A DNA stretch of 60,021 nt from a virus. Made by a program: the position numbers and the translations under genes. Below, piece by piece: positions 38,075-45,719 of this stretch. Every line of letters starts with the position of its first letter. The first letter of the stretch is position 1. Location: the IMG/VR virus record IMGVR_UViG_3300042476_000858, positions 1 through 60,021 of that record; one strand, written 5' to 3'. The notes below the pieces were generated by a model. The model did not search any database, had not been told where the DNA came from, and was given only the letters and a program-made list of their open reading frames with translations.

Positions 38075-38341
38075 AGTATTTACCTTTTTAGCATAGAAAA
38101 ACTCTAATTCCTTTAACTCAGCCAATTTCTTTTCCATACTTGAGATTTCTTTTTCTTTTCGTTTTAGGAAATCTTCTTTAGCTTCTTCGATTGACTCAAA
38201 AACGTCTCTCCCCAACTGAAGATAGTCTTTCGCACCATAACTGTATCTCAGATGGACATAGGAGGATTCCCCCTTAATATCCCCTTCTGCCTCGTATACC
38301 CCATTAGTCAGGCAGAGTTTCGTCACATAGAGTTTAGCCAT
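38063..38341 (-). CDS. Hypothetical protein
   Basis: 92 residues. Starts MAKLYVTKLCLTNGVYEAEGD, has SYGAKDYLQLGRDVFESIEEAK and a lysine-rich coiled coil (FLKRKEKEISSMEKKLAELK). No family recognised. Preceded by a doubled AACACCTGTACTAGACATTG element (38368-38422). Confidence 0.6.
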   Translation of the reverse strand: MAKLYVTKLCLTNGVYEAEGDIKGESSYVHLRYSYGAKDYLQLGRDVFESIEEAKEDFLKRKEKEISSMEKKLAELKELEFFYAKKVNTVDT

Positions 38342-38430
38342 TTTTCACCTTTAGATTGGGTTTATAGTAGAACACCTGTACTAGACATTGGGTTATAGAA
38401 GAACACCTGTACTAGACATTGGGTTGAAAA

Positions 38431-38652
38431 TTAGGTCGTCTGGAGTTGGGTAGTGATTACTAAGTCCCCATCAGGATTTACAAGGAAGTAAAAGGTTAAT
38501 TCACCTTCATACATCTTATCCCATATCTCCCCAGATATTACAGTTCTTGTACTTAACCCGCTTCCATTACCCGCTTCCGTTGCTTGTAGATGCAAACCGA
38601 ACAGGAGAATACGGGATATATTTATTAATTCTTCTCTAGTGTATTCTTCCAT
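38431..38652 (-). CDS. Small hypothetical protein under class 1 operator control
   Basis: 73 residues starting MEEYTREELINISRILLFGLH. Its minus-strand promoter (TTGACA 38705-38710, 17 bp, TAAAAT 38682-38687) has the same GGGTTAACC...GTTAACCC dyad as the right-hand island (38711-38740). Hence the same regulator serves genes on both strands. Confidence 0.7.
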   Translation of the reverse strand: MEEYTREELINISRILLFGLHLQATEAGNGSGLSTRTVISGEIWDKMYEGELTFYFLVNPDGDLVITTQLQTT

Positions 38653-38754
38653 GTCTAAATCTTGCTCTTGGTGTTTTTACTATTTTAACAGGGTTCAAAG
38701 GGTTTGTCAAGGGTTAACTTGGTTAAATTTTGGTTAACCCTTTTAGAACTAGAG

Positions 38755-40305
38755 TTAGTCTCCGCCGCAGGCCTCACAGTACCCGTCACCAATGTTGCAC
38801 ACGGGTTGAACAGGGGTTGGGGTCGGGTCGGTTTCTCCAAATAACTCCGCAAATAAGTCGTCTACTTCATCCATTTCTTTCGAGGGAAGATAACCTAATT
38901 TTTCTAGTGCCTCATCTGAAATATAGCCAGATTTGTCATTTGCCTGTTGAAGGGTTGAGAGGCGATAATAGGTCGTTTTGATGTCCGCATCCATAAAGTC
39001 GTCAATGAACTGTTCATTGACAGGGCAAGTATCCCAAATGTTGGAAGAAATCGAATGACCTAATCCAGTGGAATCCATCAACCGTTGCCATCCGTTCAGT
39101 AGTCTCCATTGAACGTCCCACCCTACTTCCGACGCAATTTCTACATCGGGATGAAAAGCGAACATCTGTGAACCAAATGTTTCGGATGTTCTTTCAATTT
39201 CCCGACCTAGCGGTGGGCTGATTTCAGGGGTGATTGCATACCCTAACTTGTCAAAGTTTTTTGTGAAACTCGTTGCAGTTGGAGCTACAGTAAAGATTCT
39301 ATCCATATTGTACTTACGTCCCACTACCGCCGCTTCCATGAAGCCTAGAGCTATTTTATGGACTAGGTATATTGGTCTCGAACATCCACCAATGAAATAG
39401 TCATTCCCTTCGTTCTCTTTGATGATGTCCTCCCGGAACCCTGAAGTTAGGATTTCGTATTCTTCCAAAGCATCGACAAATTCAGCGTATTTTACTTTTT
39501 GAATCGCTAAAAACGATGCTAATCCAATAACCCCTAATCCTATTTGTCGGTCTTCTTCAGGACTCAGGTATCGACCTGTCTCTCCCACACCGGTGATTGC
39601 ATGGAGTTGGCACAGCCATTCTGCCCCTTCCCGATATGCTTGTGGGAAGTCTTCTGGCTCCAGTAATCCGTAATTTTCATTAGAGATTAGACAGGTCGCA
39701 CGACTTTTAAGCCCGATTTCAAGGCAAACGTTTGAGAACAGACGTTCTCCCTCCTTATCCCACCATTTCTTGGCTAACCATACAGTACCTTCGTCTACTG
39801 CTTTAGCTAGTAGTTTCTTGATTGGGTGGTTACGGATTCCTTCGTCTACATAGACTGCCAATTTTACCCACGCATTGGCAAATTCATTGCAATTGATAAA
39901 TTTCTCAATGTCAGGGTGGTCGTAGTCTAGGTAAATCGTGCAAGCTCCGTTTTTGAAAATTCCCCCACGACGGAGGATTTCATTCATCTTAGAATAGAAC
40001 TCCGTAAAACTTACTGGCCCAGATGCCGTTAACCCTAACTCATTCTGAGTCCCCGCAGGTCTTAGATTCGATAGATTAATTGCTACTCCAGCCGCATTTC
40101 TTAATCCGTGACTCGTAAATAACCAAGAATCTTCGATACCGTCTTTACCTTCCATACTGTCTTGGACATCGAACACAGTACAGCTAACTGGGAGTCGTCC
40201 TTGAGGTTGTTTACCCCAGTCCCTTACCCGTCCAGTAAGGGCTAATCCATAGGGTATTGTGTTAAATAACTCTTTCTTTTTCTCGTTTCTTTCTTGTTCA
40301 AGCAT
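38755..40305 (-). CDS. nrdA: Class I ribonucleotide reductase large subunit
   Basis: 516 residues. Active-site pieces in order: RLPVSCTVFDVQDS (first redox Cys), NGACTIYLDYDHPDIEKFINC, SNVCLEIGL (N-x-C-x-E with the radical Cys), ATCLISNENYG (second redox Cys), VAPTATSF, TYYRLSTLQQ (radical-transfer tyrosines) and a C-terminal CEACGGD tail that shuttles reducing power. It converts ribonucleotides to deoxyribonucleotides with the R2-like protein at 33362. No ATP cone is visible, so allosteric activity control is probably absent. Shorter than bacterial NrdA. Confidence 0.9.
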   Translation of the reverse strand: MLEQERNEKKKELFNTIPYGLALTGRVRDWGKQPQGRLPVSCTVFDVQDSMEGKDGIEDSWLFTSHGLRNAAGVAINLSNLRPAGTQNELGLTASGPVSFTEFYSKMNEILRRGGIFKNGACTIYLDYDHPDIEKFINCNEFANAWVKLAVYVDEGIRNHPIKKLLAKAVDEGTVWLAKKWWDKEGERLFSNVCLEIGLKSRATCLISNENYGLLEPEDFPQAYREGAEWLCQLHAITGVGETGRYLSPEEDRQIGLGVIGLASFLAIQKVKYAEFVDALEEYEILTSGFREDIIKENEGNDYFIGGCSRPIYLVHKIALGFMEAAVVGRKYNMDRIFTVAPTATSFTKNFDKLGYAITPEISPPLGREIERTSETFGSQMFAFHPDVEIASEVGWDVQWRLLNGWQRLMDSTGLGHSISSNIWDTCPVNEQFIDDFMDADIKTTYYRLSTLQQANDKSGYISDEALEKLGYLPSKEMDEVDDLFAELFGETDPTPTPVQPVCNIGDGYCEACGGD

Positions 40306-40320
40306 ATTTTTTGACTAGGG

Positions 40321-40346
40321 AAAAACCCTAGTTTGATAGGGTTTTT
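40321..40346 (-). terminator. Terminator upstream of RNR
   Basis: AAAAACCCTA, six-base loop, TAGGGTTTTT; ends the leftward transcript of the 40372 gene just before the RNR start. Confidence 0.75.
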
Positions 40347-40371
40347 ATTGGCTGATTATGGTTGTCAGGGG

Positions 40372-40668
40372 TCATTTTTCAATGCCCCATTTCTCCGCTA
40401 ATGCTTTCTGGGTGAACAATTGTGTTGCTACCATATTACAGTACATCTCGGAGTACATTCCTTTTAGTCGGTTGACAATTTTTTGTAAGTCTTCTTTCGG
40501 GAATCTAATGTGTGTTGCTGACGGGTCTTTATCCAGCGAAAACTCTGCCTCTATTGCTCTCAGCAGTAGTGATAGTTTTAATTGGTACTCTAGTGGCAGG
40601 TCTATTTGCGCTTCGACTAGCTTATGATAATCATTATCATCTGGTCTTTCTGGTTCTAATACAGCCAT
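40372..40668 (-). CDS. Small protein with polA/sigma-type promoter
   Basis: About 98 residues from the ATG at 40668. The frame is open to 40728 only because the -35 box TTGACA provides a TTG there; those extra 20 codons are promoter. It starts MAVLEPERPDDNDYHKLVE and is helical (LEYQLKLSLLLRAIEAEFSLD; RFPKEDLQKIVNRLKGMYSEM). No family recognised. Promoter at 40700-40728 has the same core and the same downstream GGGGTTAACCC as sigma and polA. Confidence 0.7.
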   Translation of the reverse strand: MAVLEPERPDDNDYHKLVEAQIDLPLEYQLKLSLLLRAIEAEFSLDKDPSATHIRFPKEDLQKIVNRLKGMYSEMYCNMVATQLFTQKALAEKWGIEK

Positions 40669-40699
40669 TTCAGGTTCTGGTTTTTGTTGGGTTAACCCC

Positions 40700-40728
40700 A
40701 GTATAACAGAGAGTGGATTGGATGTCAA
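40700..40728 (-). promoter_or_regulatory. Sigma-70 promoter shared with sigma and polA
   Basis: Minus strand TTGACA (40723-40728), 17 bp, TATACT (40700-40705). The 45 bp upstream (TTTTTTCTAAACCC-type) is repeated before the helicase promoter. Confidence 0.8.
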
Positions 40729-40774
40729 GGGGGTTTAGAAAAAACTTTTAGACTTTACCTTAGTTAAAGGTGGT

Positions 40775-40942
40775 TTAACCCTTTCTGCCTTTTTTAAAAG
40801 CTTCCTCTACAGTCCTCGAAGCGGAATCTCTCTTTTTTTGATTGTCTCCTACTGCCCCAAACGCACGCTCTACTACGTTAGGACTCGATTTTTTTCTCTC
40901 TCTACGGTCAGGGCGACCGTCTCCACCGGTTGGCTTTACCAT
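40775..40942 (-). CDS. Small basic late protein
   Basis: 55 residues from the ATG at 40942, with AGGAAG upstream. Very basic (GRPDRRERKKSSPNVVERAF, KKRDSASRTVEEAFKKGRKG), could bind nucleic acid. It has a late motif about 48 nt upstream. The ORF caller start at 41002 lies inside that motif. Confidence 0.55.
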   Translation of the reverse strand: MVKPTGGDGRPDRRERKKSSPNVVERAFGAVGDNQKKRDSASRTVEEAFKKGRKG

Positions 40943-40985
40943 CTTAGTTTCTTCCTGTATTCCATTATTAGACTGTCCACATCTG

Positions 40986-41000
40986 GTTTGGGCGGAAATC
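40986..41000 (-). promoter_or_regulatory. Putative late promoter motif
   Basis: Minus strand reads TTTCCGCCCAAACCAGAT, 48 nt before the ATG at 40942. Confidence 0.5.
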
Positions 41001-41009
41001 ACACCCCCC

Positions 41010-41717
41010 CTAAAATGCCCTGACTTTTTGACTTTCTACTACTTTAGCAGTCTCTACCACATAATCTTTTATCGAAAATTCATCTTTGAATCTTCCTCTC
41101 GCTCTGTCAGATTCCTCCACTACATGAACCCATCCCATCTTTTCACACTCCTCTTTTACCTTCCGTCCTCCCCCGTATACTGTGAAATAGATTTCTCTAC
41201 TCTGGGCATGACGACAGGCCATCTCATACTCATCGTATGTTGCTTGGATTCTTTCACTATATCCATGTGTACAGTAGGCTTTCCACCCTTTCGGTACTCC
41301 TAATAAGGCGATTTCTTCAAACTCCGTCGGTACATTCAGGTCTACTAGGATTTTTATCCCCGCTTCCCCCCAATAACGGGATAGCCATCTTTTTTGGAAT
41401 ACCTTCTGGATTGCTATTGCTTTTGGACTTTGTAAGGAAATCGTATAGTTTACTTCCCCCACTAAAGTTATTTCTGTTTCAATCAGTTTTGAGGGATTTT
41501 TCCAATGTCCCGACATTCTATAGTCATCAGTGTAATGGAATATTGTTCCCTTTAATTTATTCGTTCTTGCCTTTGCTCCCCAGATGTTTATTGGTAACTC
41601 TGGCCATTTTCCTTGCATATCTAAGCTCAAGACGGGTATTCCCCATTCATTATTTGTTGGGAATATCCAATTAATCACGTTATTCCCTATTGGATTTAAT
41701 ATTTCTTTAATTGTCAC
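41010..41717 (-). CDS. DUF4417-like phage protein
   Basis: 235 residues. IFHYTDDYRMSGHWKNPSKL, then SLQSPKAIAIQKVFQKRWLSRY, WGEAGIKILVDLN and GVPKGWKAYCTHGYSE follow the order I know from DUF4417 proteins of phages and mobile elements (DDY-F-x-W, N/Q-RW-x-x-YW, a G-I-P turn). Function not established. Late motif about 29 nt upstream. Confidence 0.75.
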   Translation of the reverse strand: MTIKEILNPIGNNVINWIFPTNNEWGIPVLSLDMQGKWPELPINIWGAKARTNKLKGTIFHYTDDYRMSGHWKNPSKLIETEITLVGEVNYTISLQSPKAIAIQKVFQKRWLSRYWGEAGIKILVDLNVPTEFEEIALLGVPKGWKAYCTHGYSERIQATYDEYEMACRHAQSREIYFTVYGGGRKVKEECEKMGWVHVVEESDRARGRFKDEFSIKDYVVETAKVVESQKVRAF

Positions 41718-41741
41718 TTACTTTTCCCCCTTTTTCAACTG

Positions 41742-41755
41742 TTTTGGGCGTAGTC
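41742..41755 (-). promoter_or_regulatory. Putative late promoter motif
   Basis: Minus strand reads GACTACGCCCAAAACAG, about 29 nt before the ATG at 41717. Confidence 0.5.
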
Positions 41756-41811
41756 GGGGGGGGAATCTACCACCCTATTTACCCCATTAGTATTTGAAGT
41801 CTTCGTTGTTG

Positions 41812-41832
41812 ATAGACAATAACGCCCAAAAC
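41812..41832 (+). promoter_or_regulatory. Putative late promoter on the plus strand
   Basis: GATAGACAATAACGCCCAAA, the same 17-base core as at 2291 and 17890, but directed to the right, 126 nt before the gene at 41953; AGGAG and a four-codon frame follow at once. Confidence 0.55.
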
Positions 41833-41952
41833 TATTTACAGGAGATAGGGAGTTAAATGCTCTTGATTTGACCACCCTAGAAAAAGAAAAAAAAAAAAGT
41901 AAACCCCCCGCTCGATTCCTAAAATGGTTCACCCTGTTTTAGACTTTTTTCT

Positions 41953-42405
41953 ATGTCTTATCCTGTTTCTGCTGAATATATTTTTCGTCCTCGTCAAAGT
42001 ACCGAACTACTTTGGGGTACTTTTGTTCTTCGTGATTCGGAGGGCAAACAACTTTGTGCCGTAGTCGCTACTTCTGGTGCTACTGGGTTTCAGAATCACA
42101 CCCACTATAAGACTAAAGGTAAGGGTTTGTTACCCCCTTATAGTGAATACACCATTTCTACTGAAGGTTATTTTCTTGCTACCAAAGGTATTGAAGGTAT
42201 GTTTTACCCTATTTTACCCTCCCCCGTCCCCGGTTATGGTCGGTCTGAACTGGGTTTACACGATGATGCCAATGTCCCAGGTTCAGCAGGGTGTATTGTT
42301 ATCGAAAATCGTGCTACTTTCCGAAACACGGTAGTTCCACTATTGTCCGCCACACTAAAACAGGGGATTAAAGAAATCCCCCTTAAAATTACATACCAGC
42401 GTTAA
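41953..42405 (+). CDS. L,D-transpeptidase/DUF2778-like wall enzyme
   Basis: 150 residues. The key segment is LGLHDDANVPGSAGCIVIE: in L,D-transpeptidase-like and DUF2778 enzymes a His lies in 'IHGD' and the catalytic Cys in 'GS-GCI'. Both are visible here. The family cuts or forms cross-links in peptidoglycan, so it may be part of lysis, together with the membrane proteins that follow. It is the plus-strand member of a cassette opposed to the late genes on each side; late motif upstream fits lysis timing. Confidence 0.65.
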   Translation: MSYPVSAEYIFRPRQSTELLWGTFVLRDSEGKQLCAVVATSGATGFQNHTHYKTKGKGLLPPYSEYTISTEGYFLATKGIEGMFYPILPSPVPGYGRSELGLHDDANVPGSAGCIVIENRATFRNTVVPLLSATLKQGIKEIPLKITYQR

Positions 42406-42408
42406 AGA

Positions 42409-42855
42409 CTATTGGGGGTGGTTTTCATTTTCCACCTTAAAGAAGAATTTTTCTGCTAACCCCGTGTCCGCAAAACAAATACCCTTTTTCAACCATTTGC
42501 TAAACTGCTCAAAGGGTATTTGGGGGTTAACTTTCTGTAATTCTTTTACTAACTCTATCTTTTTGTCAACTATTATTTCCGCTTCTTTCTCTGATAGTAG
42601 TTTCTTGCTCGCTACTGGCTCATGGAGCAATAGGAATCCACCTTTTTCACAAAATCTTAATTCTGATTTTATCAGTAGTGCGAATACACCGCCCGCACTT
42701 ATAGCCCTTCTGACCAGTACAGGTGTACTACACATTTGGGCTAACTCTATCGCTATATCTAACTCTCCCCCCTTAGTGTCCACAATAATAGGAGTTCTAC
42801 CCTCTTTTTGGGCTTTTTCAAGCTCTTTTAGGGTAGAACTTTCAATATTCCCCAT
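42409..42855 (-). CDS. ClpP-class (SDH-like) serine protease
   Basis: About 148 residues from the ATG at 42855; a TTG at 42882 would add nine residues and overlap the previous gene. IIVDTKGGELDIAIELAQM (oxyanion G-G) and LVRRAISAGGVFALLIKSE (nucleophile Ser in R-A-x-SAG) match ClpP-class serine dehydrogenase proteinases, and HEPVASKK could provide the His. Phage ClpP-like enzymes often process capsids; this one is far from the capsid gene. Family fairly likely, target unknown. Confidence 0.6.
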   Translation of the reverse strand: MGNIESSTLKELEKAQKEGRTPIIVDTKGGELDIAIELAQMCSTPVLVRRAISAGGVFALLIKSELRFCEKGGFLLLHEPVASKKLLSEKEAEIIVDKKIELVKELQKVNPQIPFEQFSKWLKKGICFADTGLAEKFFFKVENENHPQ

Positions 42856-42865
42856 TGTATAGGGA

Positions 42866-43198
42866 TTATTCCACAATAGCAACCGTTTTTTCCCCAGGGA
42901 ATAAGTTTACCGTTTTCCCATTCACGGATAAGACCAACTTGGTATTTTCTACTGCTCGAACTACGCCTAGCAATAACTCTGCTTTTTCTCCTGTCCAAGC
43001 AAAGTACACCACTTTGTTCTCTGGGTAAATCCTTTTCCCTTGTATTTCCCAGTATTCAGGGGTAGGGATTTCCCCAGGCACTTCTACGGAATCTTCTGCA
43101 TTTAAGCTTAGTTCTTCCTCTTTACGCAATTGTGCATCCAGAAGTTTGCCCGCATGATACGAAGGGCTTAAAAGTTCCATTTCTTCCATTTTTTCCAT
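42866..43198 (-). CDS. Hypothetical protein upstream of the protease
   Basis: About 110 residues from the ATG at 43198, with AAGAGGTAAAA just before it; an earlier in-frame ATG at 43234 is the alternative. Acidic N-terminal half (KEEELSLNAEDSVEVPGEI), beta-rich C-terminal half (VVYFAWTGEKAELLLGVVRAVENTKLVLSV). Late motif at 43273-43290. Overlaps the protease frame. Confidence 0.6.
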   Translation of the reverse strand: MEKMEEMELLSPSYHAGKLLDAQLRKEEELSLNAEDSVEVPGEIPTPEYWEIQGKRIYPENKVVYFAWTGEKAELLLGVVRAVENTKLVLSVNGKTVNLFPGEKTVAIVE

Positions 43199-43272
43199 TT
43201 TTACCTCTTGGGGTTTTCTTTGTTTTTTTATCATAGACCGTGTGAACTCCTTTTGTCAAGTCATCAATTAAT

Positions 43273-43290
43273 ATTGAGCGTTAAGACTTT
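43273..43290 (-). promoter_or_regulatory. Putative late promoter motif
   Basis: Minus strand reads GTCTTAACGCTCAATATTAA, before the 42866 gene. Confidence 0.45.
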
Positions 43291-43338
43291 TTTAAGAGTA
43301 GCACCCACTCTACTAAGGCAGACCATGTTAGTAAACTT

Positions 43339-43926
43339 ATGTTACGAATTTTTATTTATCTATCCCTTATTTTTTGGGAACTGCTCATGATAGCTGTTTT
43401 CCTTTTTCAAGCTCAAGATAATAATCCCCCCGCCCTGAACCCCCCACCAGCGAAGTTTTGCTATCCTGGTACTCCCTTAAATTTAACCTACAATTTGGAT
43501 ACAACCATTTTCTTTCTTGGAAAATATAGCCTTCAGTCTTCCCCATTAGAGCTTAGTAAGGGCTGTGTTATGAGTGCGGGGACTCTAAATGCTCTTACTC
43601 AATCTGTCTCCGTCTTTTTAAAACATCGGTTCCCTCAAGCTCTTATTGTTCGTTCTAATGAGAATGTTAGGGCTGATTTAGGTTTCACTAAGGGTTTAAT
43701 TACTCCGGTTTTTTGGGAGAAAACTAAGATTTTAGTCACTATTACTCAGGTTTCTGATTCCTACCGCTTATCCGTTATTGTTTCTGCTAATAAGGCAGGT
43801 GGGAACTTACTCTCCCCTCCCCCCGATGATGATTTTAATTCTATCAGTGATAACTACGCTCAATATTTGGATGTGTTCACTTTGAAACTTTTAACAGATT
43901 TGGGGCAATATTTGAGTGGCAAATAA
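43339..43926 (+). CDS. Membrane-anchored or secreted protein
   Basis: 195 residues. An N-terminal hydrophobic segment (IFIYLSLIFWELLMIAVFLF) is followed by a Pro-rich linker (NNPPALNPPPAKF) and a soluble beta domain with a cysteine pair (FCYPG, KGCVMS). This suits a spanin-like or secreted envelope protein. It overlaps the next gene by eleven bases, so both are probably produced together. Confidence 0.6.
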   Translation: MLRIFIYLSLIFWELLMIAVFLFQAQDNNPPALNPPPAKFCYPGTPLNLTYNLDTTIFFLGKYSLQSSPLELSKGCVMSAGTLNALTQSVSVFLKHRFPQALIVRSNENVRADLGFTKGLITPVFWEKTKILVTITQVSDSYRLSVIVSANKAGGNLLSPPPDDDFNSISDNYAQYLDVFTLKLLTDLGQYLSGK

Positions 43927-44341
43927 TTTGGAAATGGCAGATGTAAAGTCCCAAATCGGTAGGGAGTTCTTTGTGGGGGTTGGCGTAATCTATTTTTCTA
44001 CGACCCTGGTTCGTCTATTTGGTGGACTTAGTGATGACCAACTCCAACAGACTTATTTACTTTTATTGTCTAGTCTTGTCGATTTTAGTATACCTGTTTT
44101 AAGCTTTTTTCTCCGAAATAAACTACAAAAGTCTGAGCCTATCCCCAAAGCTAATGCTCAAACTTTAATTTGGGTATCTCGTACTTATCCTTTGGTTATT
44201 ACCCTAGTAAATCTGGTTAGGGTTGCCCCTTTACCACTTTTAACCTCGTTCTCTACTTATTTTACTATGGTATCGTCTGTTCAAGCTATCTTTGGTTTGT
44301 GGACATCTTGGATTTTACATACTTTCTACGAGAAGCACTGA
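43916..44341 (+). CDS. Polytopic membrane protein, holin-like candidate
   Basis: 141 residues with about four hydrophobic segments (FFVGVGVIYFSTTLVRLF; TYLLLLSSLVDFSIPVLSFF; YPLVITLVNLVRV; YFTMVSSVQAIFGLWTSWIL). Start GTG at 43916 or ATG at 43934. A late plus-strand set of wall enzyme, anchored protein and membrane protein suggests a lysis cassette. Function not proven. Confidence 0.55.
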   Translation: MANNLEMADVKSQIGREFFVGVGVIYFSTTLVRLFGGLSDDQLQQTYLLLLSSLVDFSIPVLSFFLRNKLQKSEPIPKANAQTLIWVSRTYPLVITLVNLVRVAPLPLLTSFSTYFTMVSSVQAIFGLWTSWILHTFYEKH

Positions 44342-44541
44342 GTTCTTAAGAAATATTCACCGTTAAAAGTCATAATATAGACTTCATGACTTGTTCCGAT
44401 TAACGCCACTGGACGTATTAACCCTAACTTGGCTAAATACCTTAATTCAGGGTTCTTTGTATCCCCCAAGATAAACCCCGCTTTAAGGATTAACTTTAAA
44501 AGACGGGTATTGATTTCTGTATTTTGCTTTTTCTTACGCAT
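44326..44541 (-). CDS. Small hypothetical protein
   Basis: 71 residues, basic start (MRKKKQNTEINTRLLKLILK) and a GTSHEVYIMTFNGEYFL end; winged-helix-like order (RYLAKLGLIRPVALIG). Overlaps the upstream gene by eight bases and the convergent gene by 16. Probably one operon with 44534-44800. Confidence 0.6.
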   Translation of the reverse strand: MRKKKQNTEINTRLLKLILKAGFILGDTKNPELRYLAKLGLIRPVALIGTSHEVYIMTFNGEYFLRTQCFS

Positions 44542-44800
44542 CGCTAAAAAGGTTGTCTAATTTTTCTAAGTAAATTCTCATTTTTAATCCCATTTGGGAC
44601 AGTCTGAAATATGCTTCTGGTTTGGCAAAATAAATAACTGGTTCTACCACTTCTACTGCTCCCAACTCAATACCAAATACTAAGGCTAATTCTAAGTCAT
44701 CTAATTTTAGTTCCTCTAATTCCTCCATTCTAGCCATTTTATTTGGACTTAACGCAATTAGAAGCCTAATGACATCTGCATTTACATATTCAATCCACAT
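44534..44800 (-). CDS. Small hypothetical protein
   Basis: 88 residues, acidic and leucine-rich (RMEELEELKLDDLELALVFGIELG). Resembles winged-helix or wHTH scaffolds (IRLLIALSPNKMARMEEL). Late motif 31 nt upstream. Confidence 0.6.
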   Translation of the reverse strand: MWIEYVNADVIRLLIALSPNKMARMEELEELKLDDLELALVFGIELGAVEVVEPVIYFAKPEAYFRLSQMGLKMRIYLEKLDNLFSDA

Positions 44801-44826
44801 TTTTTACCCCTTGCTTTTCAGAACTA

Positions 44827-44838
44827 CTTTGGGCGAAA
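44827..44838 (-). promoter_or_regulatory. Putative late promoter motif
   Basis: Minus strand reads TTTCGCCCAAAGTAGTTC, about 31 nt before the ATG at 44800; it abuts the polA terminator. Confidence 0.45.
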
Positions 44839-44862
44839 GGGGGCATCGAAACCCCCTTTTTT
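44837..44862 (-). terminator. Hairpin after polA
   Basis: GGGGG, eight-base loop, CCCCC with a T tract on one side, between the polA end and the late motif. Confidence 0.6.
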
Positions 44863-44867
44863 AAGGC

Positions 44868-45719
44868 CTATTTAGTTAAAGAACCACCAGTTGCTTTCAA
44901 AATCTCAGGCATCGTTCGGAGTTTTCCTAACGGTAATCCTTGAGGTTGACTTGGTGTAATCGCTGGACTGTCTGGAGACTTACGAATTGTGAAGTCGATG
45001 TCCACCCCAGAGAACCATGCTACTGATGCGGGGAGGTCGTATATCCCCACTGAATAGCAGAACATCGCACGAGTCCAGAGGTGGGCAATCTGGAAGGCCA
45101 AGCAAAACCTCGCTGAATCTTCTTTCTTTACGATGTAACGGTACTCGTCGTGAATCGTGATACATAGGCGGGCGTTAATTTTGTACTCTCGACATAGATA
45201 GGATGTGGCGGTTAGACAGAGGTGCATAAAGTCTACACCAGAACTTTGGCAAACCCAGTTTACTTTGGAGGTCATGAAGTCCCGATTACCAGTATACCGG
45301 GGGTGCAAAGCGTCGCTTAAGGTTCTCCCTAAAGCGGGGGTTCGGGGGTCGCGGGAGGTAGCAACCCTTTCCATTTCATTGAACATTGCAGACTCGCTAC
45401 CCAATTTCCATTGTCCTTCAATTTTCTTCCCCTTGGTTTTGGTAAACATCTCTGTGGCAATCTGTTTAGCCTGAGAGGAAGTCAAAGATTTTCGGAACTG
45501 TCTCAGATAATTAGTCATCGCAGTTAACCCGGCTCCATATCTCCGGCTGTAGACCGAAATTTTTGCTTCATCTCTGGTCACACCCAGCAATTTTGCGGTC
45601 ATTGAATGGACATCACTGCCATCCTCCTTGCGCCCCGCTAGGGTTTGGAAACTGGCAGGGGTTCCCCCAATAAGCCCTACCTTTGAATCACCAAATAAGT
45701 CGGATAACCATAACTCTTG
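44868..45719 (-). CDS. polA: DNA polymerase I family, 3' exon (motifs B and C)
   Basis: About 284 codons after the intron. It opens QELWLSDLFGD, directly continuing motif A (GADVDS) of the first exon. Motif B is DEAKISVYSRRYGAG (the O-helix K and YG) and motif C is ITIHDEYRYIV (catalytic HDE). Together with exon 1 it makes a complete family A replicative polymerase (T7/gamma-like). An in-frame ATG at 45720-45722 gives a false start for a separate gene. Splicing is needed for a working enzyme. Confidence 0.9.
   Translation of the reverse strand, partial: QELWLSDLFGDSKVGLIGGTPASFQTLAGRKEDGSDVHSMTAKLLGVTRDEAKISVYSRRYGAGLTAMTNYLRQFRKSLTSSQAKQIATEMFTKTKGKKIEGQWKLGSESAMFNEMERVATSRDPRTPALGRTLSDALHPRYTGNRDFMTSKVNWVCQSSGVDFMHLCLTATSYLCREYKINARLCITIHDEYRYIVKKEDSARFCLAFQIAHLWTRAMFCYSVGIYDLPASVAWFSGVDIDFTIRKSPDSPAITPSQPQGLPLGKLRTMPEILKATGGSLTK

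Noticed and set aside
40842-41303. Plus-strand ORFs of 145-153 codons opposite DUF4417
   Set aside because: Antisense to a gene with clear family pattern, a late motif and a proper start.
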